Origin: an uncultured Clostridia bacterium
GTDB lineage: Bacteria; Bacillota; Clostridia; TANB77; CAG-508
Direction: 5' to 3'
Assembly (NCBI GenBank): GCA_948517135.1
Contig: CAORJJ010000019.1
Span: 9,818-29,453 of the forward strand
DNA: 19,636 bases
Shown here: in pieces, positions 8,408 to 15,183 of the stretch
Layout: the number at the start of each line of letters is the position of its first letter
How positions within the stretch are numbered: the first letter of the stretch is position 1
The notes under the pieces: generated by a model
The model's input: the letters and a program-made list of their open reading frames with translations, nothing else
The model's database searches: none
What the model was told of the DNA's origin: nothing
Position numbers and translations under genes: made by a program

Positions 8408-10162
8408 ATGAAAAAAGAAAAATTTAATATTAAAATTGAAAGAAATCTTTTAAGATTAAACTGTAAAGGAAAAATAACAACTGCTGTATATCCAAAAGTT
8501 TTCGGAAATAAAGAAAAAAATAATTTCATAGGAATAGATACAGAAGATTATATTTTAAAAATAAAAACTCCAATTTGTCAAAGCATATCAGATGCATTTA
8601 ATAAATTAGAAGAAATAACAAACGTTGTTTATGTTGAATTATATAATTTAAAAGAAATAATATGGTCATTTTCAAATTTTGAGGATTTAGAGTTATCAAA
8701 TAAAATTTCTTTAACAATTAATAAAGAATTTTATGAAGAAATTAAGAAAGCAAATAATAATTTACCTGAAAAAATTGAAGATGCATATAAAAATATAAAA
8801 GAACAATTTAAAAATAAATCAAAGATTTTAGAAAATATCTTTGGAAAATGTACATTAAAAATTGCAAAAAATAATATTGAGTTATCAAATATAAATGTTA
8901 ATTATTTATCAAGAATGGGAATATCAATTGATGAAGTATATTTCTTAACCGCTTTCATATTCAGTTTATTAGAGAAAAGTGAAGAACAAAGTTTATCTGA
9001 AGAGTTAAAAAGATTAAACAAAGTTAGTAAAATGTATTATTTAAAAGCAAATGAATCTATTAAAATTGTTGGAGAAGCTTTAAAGTCAAAACAATCAAGA
9101 TTAGTAAGTCAATCAAAAATGAGCTTTGATGAAAAAATAGAATTAGCTAAAAAATATATGGAAGACGGTTATGAGACAAGATATAGTATGCAGAAATATC
9201 ATAAATTAGTTGCTGCATCAGTAGTACTTATAAAAGATGCTATTTCTCAAGGAATTGATTATAAAGTTTTAAATGAAGCAAAAAGTATAGTTGAGTTAGA
9301 CTTAAATGGTCATAAAGAATTTGTTATTGAGGGAAATAAGACAGATAGAGATAATTATATTTTCCCAATAATTACAGATGATAAATTTATCTCAAAACAA
9401 ATTATGGCAGATTTTGGATTAAATGTACCTAAAGCTATATTATTAGAACAAGATATGGATCAAGAAGAAATTGAAGAATTAGCAAGTGAATTTTATAACA
9501 AGACAGCTGTTGTAAAGCCTAGAAATACAAATTATGGTACAGGTATAACTGTATTTAGTGAAAAAGTAAGTAAAAAAGATCTTTTACATGCTATTGAATA
9601 TGCTTTTAAATTCGATACAAATGTTTTAATAGAAGAATATGCAAAAGGTATGGAATATAGATTTTTAGTTGTTGATGGTAAGTGCTTGAGTATAGCACAT
9701 AGAAGAGCTGCAAGTGTTGTAGGAGATGGAAAGTCAACTATTGAAGAATTAATAGATATGAAAAATGATGAACCATGGCATAGATTAACTGGTTCACCAG
9801 TAAAAAAAGATCAATTAGTAATTGAGCATTTAGAATTACAAGGATATGATTATAATACAGTAATTCCAGAAGGAAAAAGAGTATTTTTAAGAACAAATTC
9901 AAATTGTTCAACTGGTGGTGAAACAATAGATTATACAGATGTTATTCCTACAAAGTTCAAAAAAATTGCAGAAAAAGCATCAAGAGCATTTGATGCAAAA
10001 ATTTGTGGTGTAGATATTATAATTGATGATATGGAATCAGATGAATATGCAATTGTTGAAATCAACGATAATCCAGGATATTCAATAAATGAATGGCCTT
10101 ATGAAGGTAAAGGTGAAAAAGTTGGTATTAGTATATTAAAGCTTTTAGATTTAGTTCAATAA
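8408..10162 (+). CDS. GshF-like ATP-grasp ligase with degenerate N-terminal glutamate-cysteine ligase domain
   Basis: In this 584-residue protein, residues about 302-580 match the ATP-grasp half of bifunctional glutathione synthetase GshF: NKTDRDNYIFPIITDDK (310-326), AVVKPRNTNYGTGI (367-380), VLIEEYAKGMEYRFLVVDGK (406-425), ASVVGDGKSTIEEL (435-448), FLRTNSNCSTGGETID (493-508) and the metal-binding CGVDIII plus VEINDNPG (533-539, 550-557). The N-terminal half still tracks the start of GshA/GshF (IERNLLRLNCKGKI, FGNKEKNNFIGIDTEDYILK, KTP, then IIWSFS). However, it is far shorter than a real glutamate-cysteine ligase domain, and acidic positions are changed (Asn13 and Lys51 where Glu is expected). 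Classical glutathione synthesis by this protein alone therefore looks unlikely; a different amino acid or dipeptide ligation is inferred. Cyanophycin synthetase and other ATP-grasp peptide ligases are more distant alternatives. AGAGAG upstream is a modest binding site. Confidence 0.8.
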   Translation: MKKEKFNIKIERNLLRLNCKGKITTAVYPKVFGNKEKNNFIGIDTEDYILKIKTPICQSISDAFNKLEEITNVVYVELYNLKEIIWSFSNFEDLELSNKISLTINKEFYEEIKKANNNLPEKIEDAYKNIKEQFKNKSKILENIFGKCTLKIAKNNIELSNINVNYLSRMGISIDEVYFLTAFIFSLLEKSEEQSLSEELKRLNKVSKMYYLKANESIKIVGEALKSKQSRLVSQSKMSFDEKIELAKKYMEDGYETRYSMQKYHKLVAASVVLIKDAISQGIDYKVLNEAKSIVELDLNGHKEFVIEGNKTDRDNYIFPIITDDKFISKQIMADFGLNVPKAILLEQDMDQEEIEELASEFYNKTAVVKPRNTNYGTGITVFSEKVSKKDLLHAIEYAFKFDTNVLIEEYAKGMEYRFLVVDGKCLSIAHRRAASVVGDGKSTIEELIDMKNDEPWHRLTGSPVKKDQLVIEHLELQGYDYNTVIPEGKRVFLRTNSNCSTGGETIDYTDVIPTKFKKIAEKASRAFDAKICGVDIIIDDMESDEYAIVEINDNPGYSINEWPYEGKGEKVGISILKLLDLVQ

Positions 10163-10167
10163 TAAAT

Positions 10168-10211
10168 AAAATGAAATTTAAGGAGTGTCCTTAAATTTCA
10201 TTTTTTATTTT
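10168..10211 (+). terminator. Strong terminator after the GshF-like gene
   Basis: A perfect 15-bp stem (10170-10184 with 10188-10202) has a three-base loop and continues into a T-rich tract. Confidence 0.9.
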
Positions 10212-10263
10212 TAAGAGATATTCTGGATTTAGTATTGCACTTGTTTTAAAAAGAATATTTTAA

Positions 10264-10288
10264 ACTTTTTATATTTTTTATAAAAAGT
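10264..10288 (+). repeat. Perfect palindrome abutting a promoter
   Basis: ACTTTTTATA (10264-10273) and TATAAAAAGT (10279-10288) are perfect inverted repeats around TTTTT. They end two bases before the -35 box at 10291. The position suits an operator or a curved upstream element. Its AT-only core makes chance occurrence possible in this genome. Confidence 0.5.
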
Positions 10289-10290
10289 AC

Positions 10291-10319
10291 TTGATTTTTA
10301 AAAAACTATTTTGTATAAT
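10291..10319 (+). promoter_or_regulatory. Promoter of the small gene upstream of purA
   Basis: TTGATT (10291-10296) and a consensus TATAAT (10314-10319) are 17 bases apart. A GGAG site and start codon follow about 20 bases on. Confidence 0.75.
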
Positions 10320-10352
10320 AATAATGTATTTTAAGTACGGAGATGAATAAGT

Positions 10353-10469
10353 ATGTATTTACGTAATGTTAAGCGATTAAATCAAATATACTTAAATCAT
10401 AAGTTAGAAATAACTTATTTACTTAACATAGGTAAAATGCAAGCAAAAATAGAATCAAAAAGAAGGTAG
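10353..10469 (+). CDS. Small ORF, 38 residues, basic (or structured small RNA)
   Basis: This ORF is too short for most gene callers. It starts at ATG with GGAG at 10339-10342, ten bases upstream, behind a consensus promoter. It ends at TAG 10467, inside the first arm of a strong terminator, so the unit promoter-RBS-ORF-terminator is complete in about 200 bases. The peptide begins MYLRNVKRLNQIYLNHK and ends KMQAKIESKRR. It is strongly basic, has no signal peptide or transmembrane helix, and I do not recognise it. It uses CGT and CGA for Arg, unlike its neighbours. The same DNA can form nested stems (see 10366-10429), so the functional product may be RNA. It could also be a leader peptide acting on purA 135 bases downstream. 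Confidence 0.5.
   Translation: MYLRNVKRLNQIYLNHKLEITYLLNIGKMQAKIESKRR
10366..10429 (+). other. Nested RNA stem-loops inside the 38-codon ORF
   Basis: ATGTTAAG (10366-10373) can pair perfectly with CTTAACAT (10422-10429). The enclosed segment contains a second perfect 8-bp hairpin, ATAAGTTA/TAACTTAT (10399-10406 with 10411-10418), closed by a GAAA tetraloop. Such a closed domain with a stable tetraloop is more order than expected from random AT-rich coding sequence, though this was judged by eye. Confidence 0.4.
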
Positions 10470-10497
10470 TATCATACTACCTTCTTATTTTTTTCTC
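10460..10497 (+). terminator. Terminator overlapping the stop codon of the small ORF
   Basis: AAGAAGGTAGTA (10460-10471) pairs with TACTACCTTCTT (10475-10486) over a three-base loop and runs into ATTTTTTTC. The stop codon TAG lies in the 5' arm, so ribosomes finishing the ORF would cover the hairpin. Confidence 0.9.
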
Positions 10498-10509
10498 TAT
10501 AAATTTGCA

Positions 10510-10538
10510 TTGAAAACATACATATAAATTTGGATAAA
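10510..10538 (+). promoter_or_regulatory. Possible purAB promoter
   Basis: TTGAAA (10510-10515) and GATAAA (10533-10538) are 17 bases apart, between the preceding terminator and the purA binding site. The -10 is imperfect. No purine riboswitch or PurR-like palindrome is evident in the leader. Confidence 0.35.
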
Positions 10539-10604
10539 AATGTTCAAAAAATAATATCTTCAATTGATTACTTGAAATATAAAAAATAAAAGGAGAGTTG
10601 TGTT

Positions 10605-11867
10605 ATGGTTGATGTAGTTATTGGTACTTTTTTTGGAGATGAAGGAAAGGGAAAGATAATAGATTTTCTTTCAAATGATGCAAAAATATCTATTAGATGT
10701 TCAGGAGGAAATAATGCAGGTCATACAATTAATGTAGATGGAAAGAAATTTGCTTTTCACTTAATTCCTTCAGGAATTTTAAATAGTGGAACAAAAGCTA
10801 TTATAGGAAATGGTGTTGTTGTAAATCCACAAGTATTAATTGAAGAATTGGAAAATTTAAAAGAAAATAATATAGATATATCTAACTTTTATATTAGTGA
10901 TAAAGCTCAGGTTATTATGCCTTATCATATAGCAATGGATGGACTACAAGAAGATTTAAGAGAGAACAAAATAGGAACTACAAAAAGAGGTATTGGTCCT
11001 GCATACTGTGACAAAATAGAAAGATCAGGTATAAGAATCGAAGATTTATATGCAGATAATTTTGAAGAGTTAGTAAAAGAGAATGTAAAAGCTAAAAATG
11101 TAATTTTCAAAAATTATGGTTATAAAGAATTTGATAGTGAAGAAATTGTAAAACAATATAAAGAATATGCAGAATATTTAAAACCATATGTAACAGATAC
11201 AGTAAATATGTTGCATGAAGCTATTGAAAATAAAGAGAAAATACTTTGTGAAGGAGCACAAGCTACATTACTTGATATAGACTTAGGTAGTTATCCATAT
11301 GTAACATCATCTAGTCCAACAATTGGTGGTGTATGTACAGGAACAGGAATAGGAGCAAAATATATTGGAAATGTTTATGGAGTATTGAAAGCATATTCAT
11401 CAAGAGTTGGAGAAGGACCATATATTACAGAACAAAAAAATGAAATAGGAGATACTATAAGAGAATTAGGTCATGAATATGGAACAACAACTAAAAGACC
11501 TAGAAGATGCGGATGGCTTGATTTGGTTGCTTTAAAGTATAGCAGTATGGTAAATGGACTTACAGGATTAGCTATTAATCACGTAGATACAGTAGGAAAA
11601 TTAGATAAAATTAAATTATGTGTTGCATATGACCATAATGGTGAGGTAAATATGAAATATTCAACTAACGCTAAATATATTTCTGAATGTAAGCCAGTTT
11701 ATGAAGAATTTGAAGGAAACTTTGGAGATATAAGTAATGTTAAGAGAAGAGAAGATTTGCCAGAAAATGCTAAAAAATATTTGAATAGAATTGAAGAACT
11801 AGTTGGAGTTCCAATTAAATTTATTGGAACTGGAGCAGATAGAGAAGATATGATTGTTGTAGAATAG
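10605..11867 (+). CDS. purA: Adenylosuccinate synthetase
   Basis: The 420-residue cytosolic enzyme joins IMP and aspartate with GTP to form adenylosuccinate, the first committed step to AMP. Visible motifs are FGDEGKGK (10-17, catalytic Asp12), GGNNAGHTI (34-42, catalytic His40), GTTKRGIGPAYCDK (124-137), EGAQATLLDIDLGSYPYVTS (216-235), and KRPRRCGWLD (297-306). Several usually fixed positions differ: the residues before GDEGKGK are Phe-Phe instead of Gln-Trp, the GTP-base motif usually written TKLD is NHVD (325-328), and DIDHG is DIDLG. The Asp thought to contact guanine is kept. It therefore looks functional but divergent. AAGGAGAG before the ATG supports the start, and purB follows after eight bases. 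Confidence 0.95.
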   Translation: MVDVVIGTFFGDEGKGKIIDFLSNDAKISIRCSGGNNAGHTINVDGKKFAFHLIPSGILNSGTKAIIGNGVVVNPQVLIEELENLKENNIDISNFYISDKAQVIMPYHIAMDGLQEDLRENKIGTTKRGIGPAYCDKIERSGIRIEDLYADNFEELVKENVKAKNVIFKNYGYKEFDSEEIVKQYKEYAEYLKPYVTDTVNMLHEAIENKEKILCEGAQATLLDIDLGSYPYVTSSSPTIGGVCTGTGIGAKYIGNVYGVLKAYSSRVGEGPYITEQKNEIGDTIRELGHEYGTTTKRPRRCGWLDLVALKYSSMVNGLTGLAINHVDTVGKLDKIKLCVAYDHNGEVNMKYSTNAKYISECKPVYEEFEGNFGDISNVKRREDLPENAKKYLNRIEELVGVPIKFIGTGADREDMIVVE

Positions 11868-11875
11868 GAGAAGAT

Positions 11876-13237
11876 ATGGAAAATTTGAATAGTTTACTTG
11901 CTATATCTCCAATAGATGGAAGATATAGAAATATAACTGAAAATATTAGTGAATATTTTAGTGAATATGCTTATATAAAATATAGAGTTTTTGTTGAAAT
12001 TGATTGGTTAAATTATTTATTACATATGAAAGAAATTACTGGAGAAGTACATGATTATACATCAATATTTAATGAAATAAAAAATAAATTTGATGTTAAA
12101 CAAGCTGAAAGAGTAAAAGAAATCGAAAGCAAAATTAATCATGATGTAAAAGCAATAGAATATTATGTTAGAGAAAAATTAGAAGAATATTTGCTTGATA
12201 GATTTTGCTACTTAGTACATTTTGCGTGTACTTCTGAAGATATAAATAATATTGCATATGGAAAAATGATAAAAGATTTTATGAACAATATTCTATTTAA
12301 GAATATTGAAGAACTAATGGATACAGTAAAAAAAGAAGCAAAAGAATTATCTAATATTCCAATGCTTGGACATACTCATGGACAAAATGCTACTCCAACA
12401 ACAGTTGGAAAAGAATTTGCAGTATTTATTTATAGATGGAATTCAATATATGAATATATCAAGAATATAAAATTGAAAGGTAAATTTAGTGGTGCTGTTG
12501 GTAATTTTAATGGTCATGTAATTAGTTATCCTGAAATTGATTGGATAAGTGTTTGTAAAGATTTTGTTGATAAACAAGGTTTAGAATTTAATCCATTAAC
12601 AACACAAATTGAATCACATGATATGATATGTATGTTATTTAGTTATATGAAGTTATTTAATAATATAACAATGGACTTCAATAGTGATATGTGGATTTAT
12701 ATAAGTAGAGGAGATTTTAAACAAAAAACAATATCTGGAGAGGTAGGTTCTTCTATTATGCCTCATAAAGTAAATCCAATTAATCATGAAAACTCAATGG
12801 CAAATATTCGTATATCAAATTCAATATTCGAGTCACTTGCAACAAATTTGCAAGTTTCAAGAATGCAAAGAGATTTAAGTGATTCTTCTATGCTTAGAAA
12901 TATTGGCGTTGGTTTTGCACATACTATTGTTTCAATAAAACAAACAATAAAGGGATTTGCTAAAATGGAAGTAAATAGAAATAAATTAGAAAAAGAACTT
13001 GAAGAGGCTCCAGAAGTATTAGCAGAAGCTATTCAAACGATTTTAAGAAAAAATGGTTATAACAATGCATATGAATTATTAAAAGAATTAACAAGAGGAA
13101 AAGAAATTTCAATAGAAGAAATAAGAAAATTTGTAAGCACTTTAGAAATAAATGAAAAAGATAAAGAAACTTTAATGAATTTAACTCCAAAAAAATATAT
13201 AGGACTTGCAGAGATTTTAGCTAACATAGATTATTGA
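11876..13237 (+). CDS. purB: Adenylosuccinate lyase
   Basis: The 453-residue enzyme of the fumarase/aspartase superfamily releases fumarate from adenylosuccinate and from SAICAR, acting twice in purine synthesis. It has LLAISPIDGRY at the start, HFACTSEDINN (115-125), GHTHGQNATPTTVGKE (165-180) with the catalytic His in THGQ, and the superfamily signature GSSIMPHKVNPINHEN (291-306). Length and motifs match the Escherichia coli-type PurB (456 residues; SPVDGRY, HFACTSEDINN, SSTMPHKVNP) instead of the shorter Bacillus type. AGGAGAAG precedes the ATG. The gap from purA is eight bases, so they form an operon. No terminator follows; the promoter of the next gene overlaps the stop codon. Confidence 0.96.
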   Translation: MENLNSLLAISPIDGRYRNITENISEYFSEYAYIKYRVFVEIDWLNYLLHMKEITGEVHDYTSIFNEIKNKFDVKQAERVKEIESKINHDVKAIEYYVREKLEEYLLDRFCYLVHFACTSEDINNIAYGKMIKDFMNNILFKNIEELMDTVKKEAKELSNIPMLGHTHGQNATPTTVGKEFAVFIYRWNSIYEYIKNIKLKGKFSGAVGNFNGHVISYPEIDWISVCKDFVDKQGLEFNPLTTQIESHDMICMLFSYMKLFNNITMDFNSDMWIYISRGDFKQKTISGEVGSSIMPHKVNPINHENSMANIRISNSIFESLATNLQVSRMQRDLSDSSMLRNIGVGFAHTIVSIKQTIKGFAKMEVNRNKLEKELEEAPEVLAEAIQTILRKNGYNNAYELLKELTRGKEISIEEIRKFVSTLEINEKDKETLMNLTPKKYIGLAEILANIDY

Positions 13238-13262
13238 TAACTTATGTAAAGTATGATATAAT
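13234..13262 (+). promoter_or_regulatory. Extended -10 promoter overlapping the purB stop
   Basis: TTGATA (13234-13239) and TATAAT (13257-13262) are 17 bases apart, with TGA directly before the -10 (TGnTATAAT). It is near consensus, so the next gene can be expressed independently of purAB. Confidence 0.8.
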
Positions 13263-13304
13263 ATGCGTGTCACAAAAACAAACAGTTTAGAAAGAGAGGA
13301 TTTT

Positions 13305-13760
13305 ATGATAGGTAAGATTGTACAGCTTATTGGTAAGACAGCAAGCGAAGACTTTGAAGTTGTTTATGGAATTCCTGAAAAGTCGACAGTTAATGGGCGG
13401 TACCAACTAAATTTTGGAGAAGTTGTATTAGGGAATCTTAGTCCTGATGCAAGTAGAACCTATATTTATGGTGGGCATCTCGTTAATGAAAAGGATGATG
13501 GGTTTAAAGAAATCATTGTATTTAATGACAATATTCCTGGAGAAGAAACAGAAGAATATTTATTACTCATTATTCCAAGCGGAGCTTTTCAGCTTAAGAC
13601 AACAGCAAAGCGGATTGCTGGAAGATATGCTCATGAAGCAGTTTTGGAAATGCATCCAGGAGATATTGTGGAAATATCCAAGACTTTTAACGGAACAAGA
13701 ACAGTATATATGGCAGTACAAGCAGATTACGAAATGTTTCTTATCAAAAGGAATCGGTGA
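13305..13760 (+). CDS. Hypothetical protein, atypical codon use
   Basis: I do not recognise this protein of about 151 residues. It appears rich in beta strands with short turns (MIGKIVQLIGKTASEDFEVV, then FGEVVLGNLSP, YIYGGHLVNEKDDGFKEIIV, and EYLLLIIPSGAFQLKTTA). It has no signal peptide, transmembrane helix or cysteine pattern, and is probably cytosolic. The ATG at 13305 has AGAGAGGA just upstream; an in-frame ATG at 13263 has none and would start inside the -10 box region. Codons such as CGG, GGG, AGC, CTC and TCG are frequent here and rare in the neighbouring genes, and the local GC is higher. With its own extended -10 promoter and terminator it looks like an acquired single-gene unit inserted after purAB. 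Confidence 0.7.
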   Translation: MIGKIVQLIGKTASEDFEVVYGIPEKSTVNGRYQLNFGEVVLGNLSPDASRTYIYGGHLVNEKDDGFKEIIVFNDNIPGEETEEYLLLIIPSGAFQLKTTAKRIAGRYAHEAVLEMHPGDIVEISKTFNGTRTVYMAVQADYEMFLIKRNR

Positions 13761-13783
13761 GACAAATTGCAGGTAATGCAAGA

Positions 13784-13821
13784 AAAAGAGGCATACTGAA
13801 TTTATTTGGTATGCCTCTTTT
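13784..13821 (+). terminator. Terminator after the solitary hypothetical gene
   Basis: AAAGAGGCATAC (13785-13796) pairs with GTATGCCTCTTT (13809-13820) over a 12-base loop and ends in TTTT. It would also terminate any purAB readthrough. Confidence 0.85.
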
Positions 13822-13888
13822 AAGATATATTTATTTGAAATAATTATAAAATACTAGCAATATATTGTAAAAAAGAAAATCAATTTAT

Positions 13889-13921
13889 TTGAAAAAAAAA
13901 TAATTAATGTTACTATATAAT
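13889..13921 (+). promoter_or_regulatory. Tentative promoter for the repeat-protein operon
   Basis: A consensus TATAAT lies at 13916-13921, 17 bases before the binding site. The nearest TTGAAA (13889-13894) is 21 bases away, which is longer than usual, so only the -10 is convincing. Confidence 0.3.
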
Positions 13922-13949
13922 AAAATTAATATAATTCAAAGGAGAAAAA

Positions 13950-14273
13950 ATGGAAGAAGATAAAAAATCTTTGGTCGAAGTAAAGAAGGAAAGAAAGGGA
14001 ATAGGAAAGATAATAAATAATGTAGTTGAACTTATAAAGTCTAAAGTAAATAAAGACTATATTTTATCAGAAAGCTCACCAGAATTTTTAAAACGAAATA
14101 GAGATTTGATATTAAAAACTATAAAAATGGATTGTAAATATTTAAACCAAGTAGCAGATGATATATTATTAGAAGAATTGTCACAACAATCACTTCCAAT
14201 TAATGGAATTATTGATACTGCCTTTAAAAGTGGATATCAACTTATTGCTGGAGAGTTTTATCGGGGAACCTAG
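13950..14273 (+). CDS. N-terminal fragment of a frameshifted helical repeat protein
   Basis: These are 107 codons with a strong AAAGGAG site (13938-13944). The protein begins with a highly charged segment (1-45). It then has a helical unit, SSPEFLKRNRDLILKTIKMD (about 42-61), that recurs in looser form in the next frame as QLSPNYLKNNDKLAEKYYKD. The ORF stops at TAG 14271. The plausible continuation, FIGEPSSAILLGENAKIAIL, lies in the +1 frame from about 14260. Dropping one T from the TTTT at 14256-14259 joins them cleanly. I therefore read this as the front part of the 14203-15183 product, not as a complete protein. Whether the break is real, programmed or a sequencing error cannot be told from one copy. 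The protein family is not recognised. Confidence 0.6.
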   Translation: MEEDKKSLVEVKKERKGIGKIINNVVELIKSKVNKDYILSESSPEFLKRNRDLILKTIKMDCKYLNQVADDILLEELSQQSLPINGIIDTAFKSGYQLIAGEFYRGT

Positions 14274-15183
14274 TTCAGCAATTTTATTAGGAGAAAATGC
14301 TAAAATAGCAATATTACAATATATTAAAATGCAAGAAGGAAATCTTCAAAAAGCTGATTTATTTGGAGAATATAAATTAACTTCTCAAACGAAATTATCG
14401 TCAATATTAGAAAAATTAGATGAAAAACTATTATCAGATGTTGATTTTAAAAATCAAGTATTAGATTTAGCTGTTGAAAAAGATTATAGAATAACGCAAC
14501 TTTCACCCAATTACTTAAAAAATAATGATAAATTAGCAGAAAAATATTATAAAGATTTATTAGATGGTAGTAATGTAGAACAGTTATCAAATGCTAACAT
14601 ATTAAATATAGAATTGATAACAAATAAAAATTTCTTGAAAAATTATATTAATTTATTGTCTCAAAACGGTATTGATAAAGATACTATTATTAATACTTTA
14701 ACACATAATGGAGAATGTATTGGCGCTTTAAAAAATAATTTAGAACTACTTCAATTGGTATTTGAACAAGTAACACCTTCAAATTTAGAAGAATTTTTTG
14801 ATAAATTTTTTAGTAATGAAGAGCTAAAAGAAATTTTTAATAATCAAGAGATATTAACAGGAAAAATGTTACGTGTTAGCCAATTATATTCTAAAGATCC
14901 TAGTGTTTTACAGTCATTAAATGGAGAATTGCTTGGAGAACAATATCAAGATATACCAAATTATAAAATGCAATTAATTGCTAAAGATTCAAAATTTCAA
15001 AGCAAAATATTAGGATTAAATAATTATGAATATAGTTTGTACAATAAAATGACACAATTAGTTTCACATAAAACAGACAGATGGAACAGATTTGAGCAAA
15101 ATATAATTGATAATTTATCTGATGGCTATTATGGGGAGTTAATTAATGACTTATATGAACAAGCAAAAAAGGAGACAAAATAA
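14203..15183 (+). CDS. Continuation of the helical repeat protein in a second frame
   Basis: The open frame holds 326 codons, but its first ATG (14203) has no binding site and its first 19 codons overlap the previous ORF. The real segment probably begins near 14260. It contains degenerate helical repeats, for example ITQLSPNYLKNNDKLAEKYY, and YSKDPSVLQSLNGELLGEQY. It ends with a helical stretch NNYEYSLYNKMTQLVSHKTD, and YYGELINDLYEQAKKETK before TAA. It is acidic to neutral with no signal or transmembrane helix. Joined to the fragment upstream it gives about 410 residues. The last codons carry the heptamer A AAA AAG, and a -1 slip there would continue into the 15180-16709 frame. Function is unknown. 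Confidence 0.6.
   Translation: MELLILPLKVDINLLLESFIGEPSSAILLGENAKIAILQYIKMQEGNLQKADLFGEYKLTSQTKLSSILEKLDEKLLSDVDFKNQVLDLAVEKDYRITQLSPNYLKNNDKLAEKYYKDLLDGSNVEQLSNANILNIELITNKNFLKNYINLLSQNGIDKDTIINTLTHNGECIGALKNNLELLQLVFEQVTPSNLEEFFDKFFSNEELKEIFNNQEILTGKMLRVSQLYSKDPSVLQSLNGELLGEQYQDIPNYKMQLIAKDSKFQSKILGLNNYEYSLYNKMTQLVSHKTDRWNRFEQNIIDNLSDGYYGELINDLYEQAKKETK
14256..14259 (+). other. Site of a single-base frame change (TTTT)
   Basis: Removing one T here joins the two frames as GAG TTT ATC GGG GAA CCT, giving an open frame from 13950 to 15183. A +1 slip of a tRNA-Phe from TTT to the overlapping TTT would do the same. The GGGG at 14263-14266 is a second possible site. Confidence 0.6.
15165..15171 (+). 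other. Canonical -1 frameshift heptamer A AAA AAG
   Basis: In the frame of the upstream ORF the codons are GCA AAA AAG GAG ACA AAA TAA. The heptamer has the X XXY YYZ form best known from bacterial dnaX. A -1 slip continues as GGA GAC AAA ATA ACT ACT GAA and stays open to 16709. An AAGGAG sequence overlaps the site. No strong downstream hairpin is evident. Confidence 0.5.

Noticed and set aside
10366..10385. GTTAAGCGATTAAA resembles the 5' end of bacterial 23S rRNA (GGTTAAGCGACTAAGCG)
   Set aside because: The similarity stops after a dozen bases and no other rRNA sequence follows, so it is probably chance.
13447..13776. Plus-strand frame of 109 codons overlapping the 13305 gene
   Set aside because: No binding site, and the composition (Gln/Trp/Met-rich) is that of a shifted frame of the real gene.
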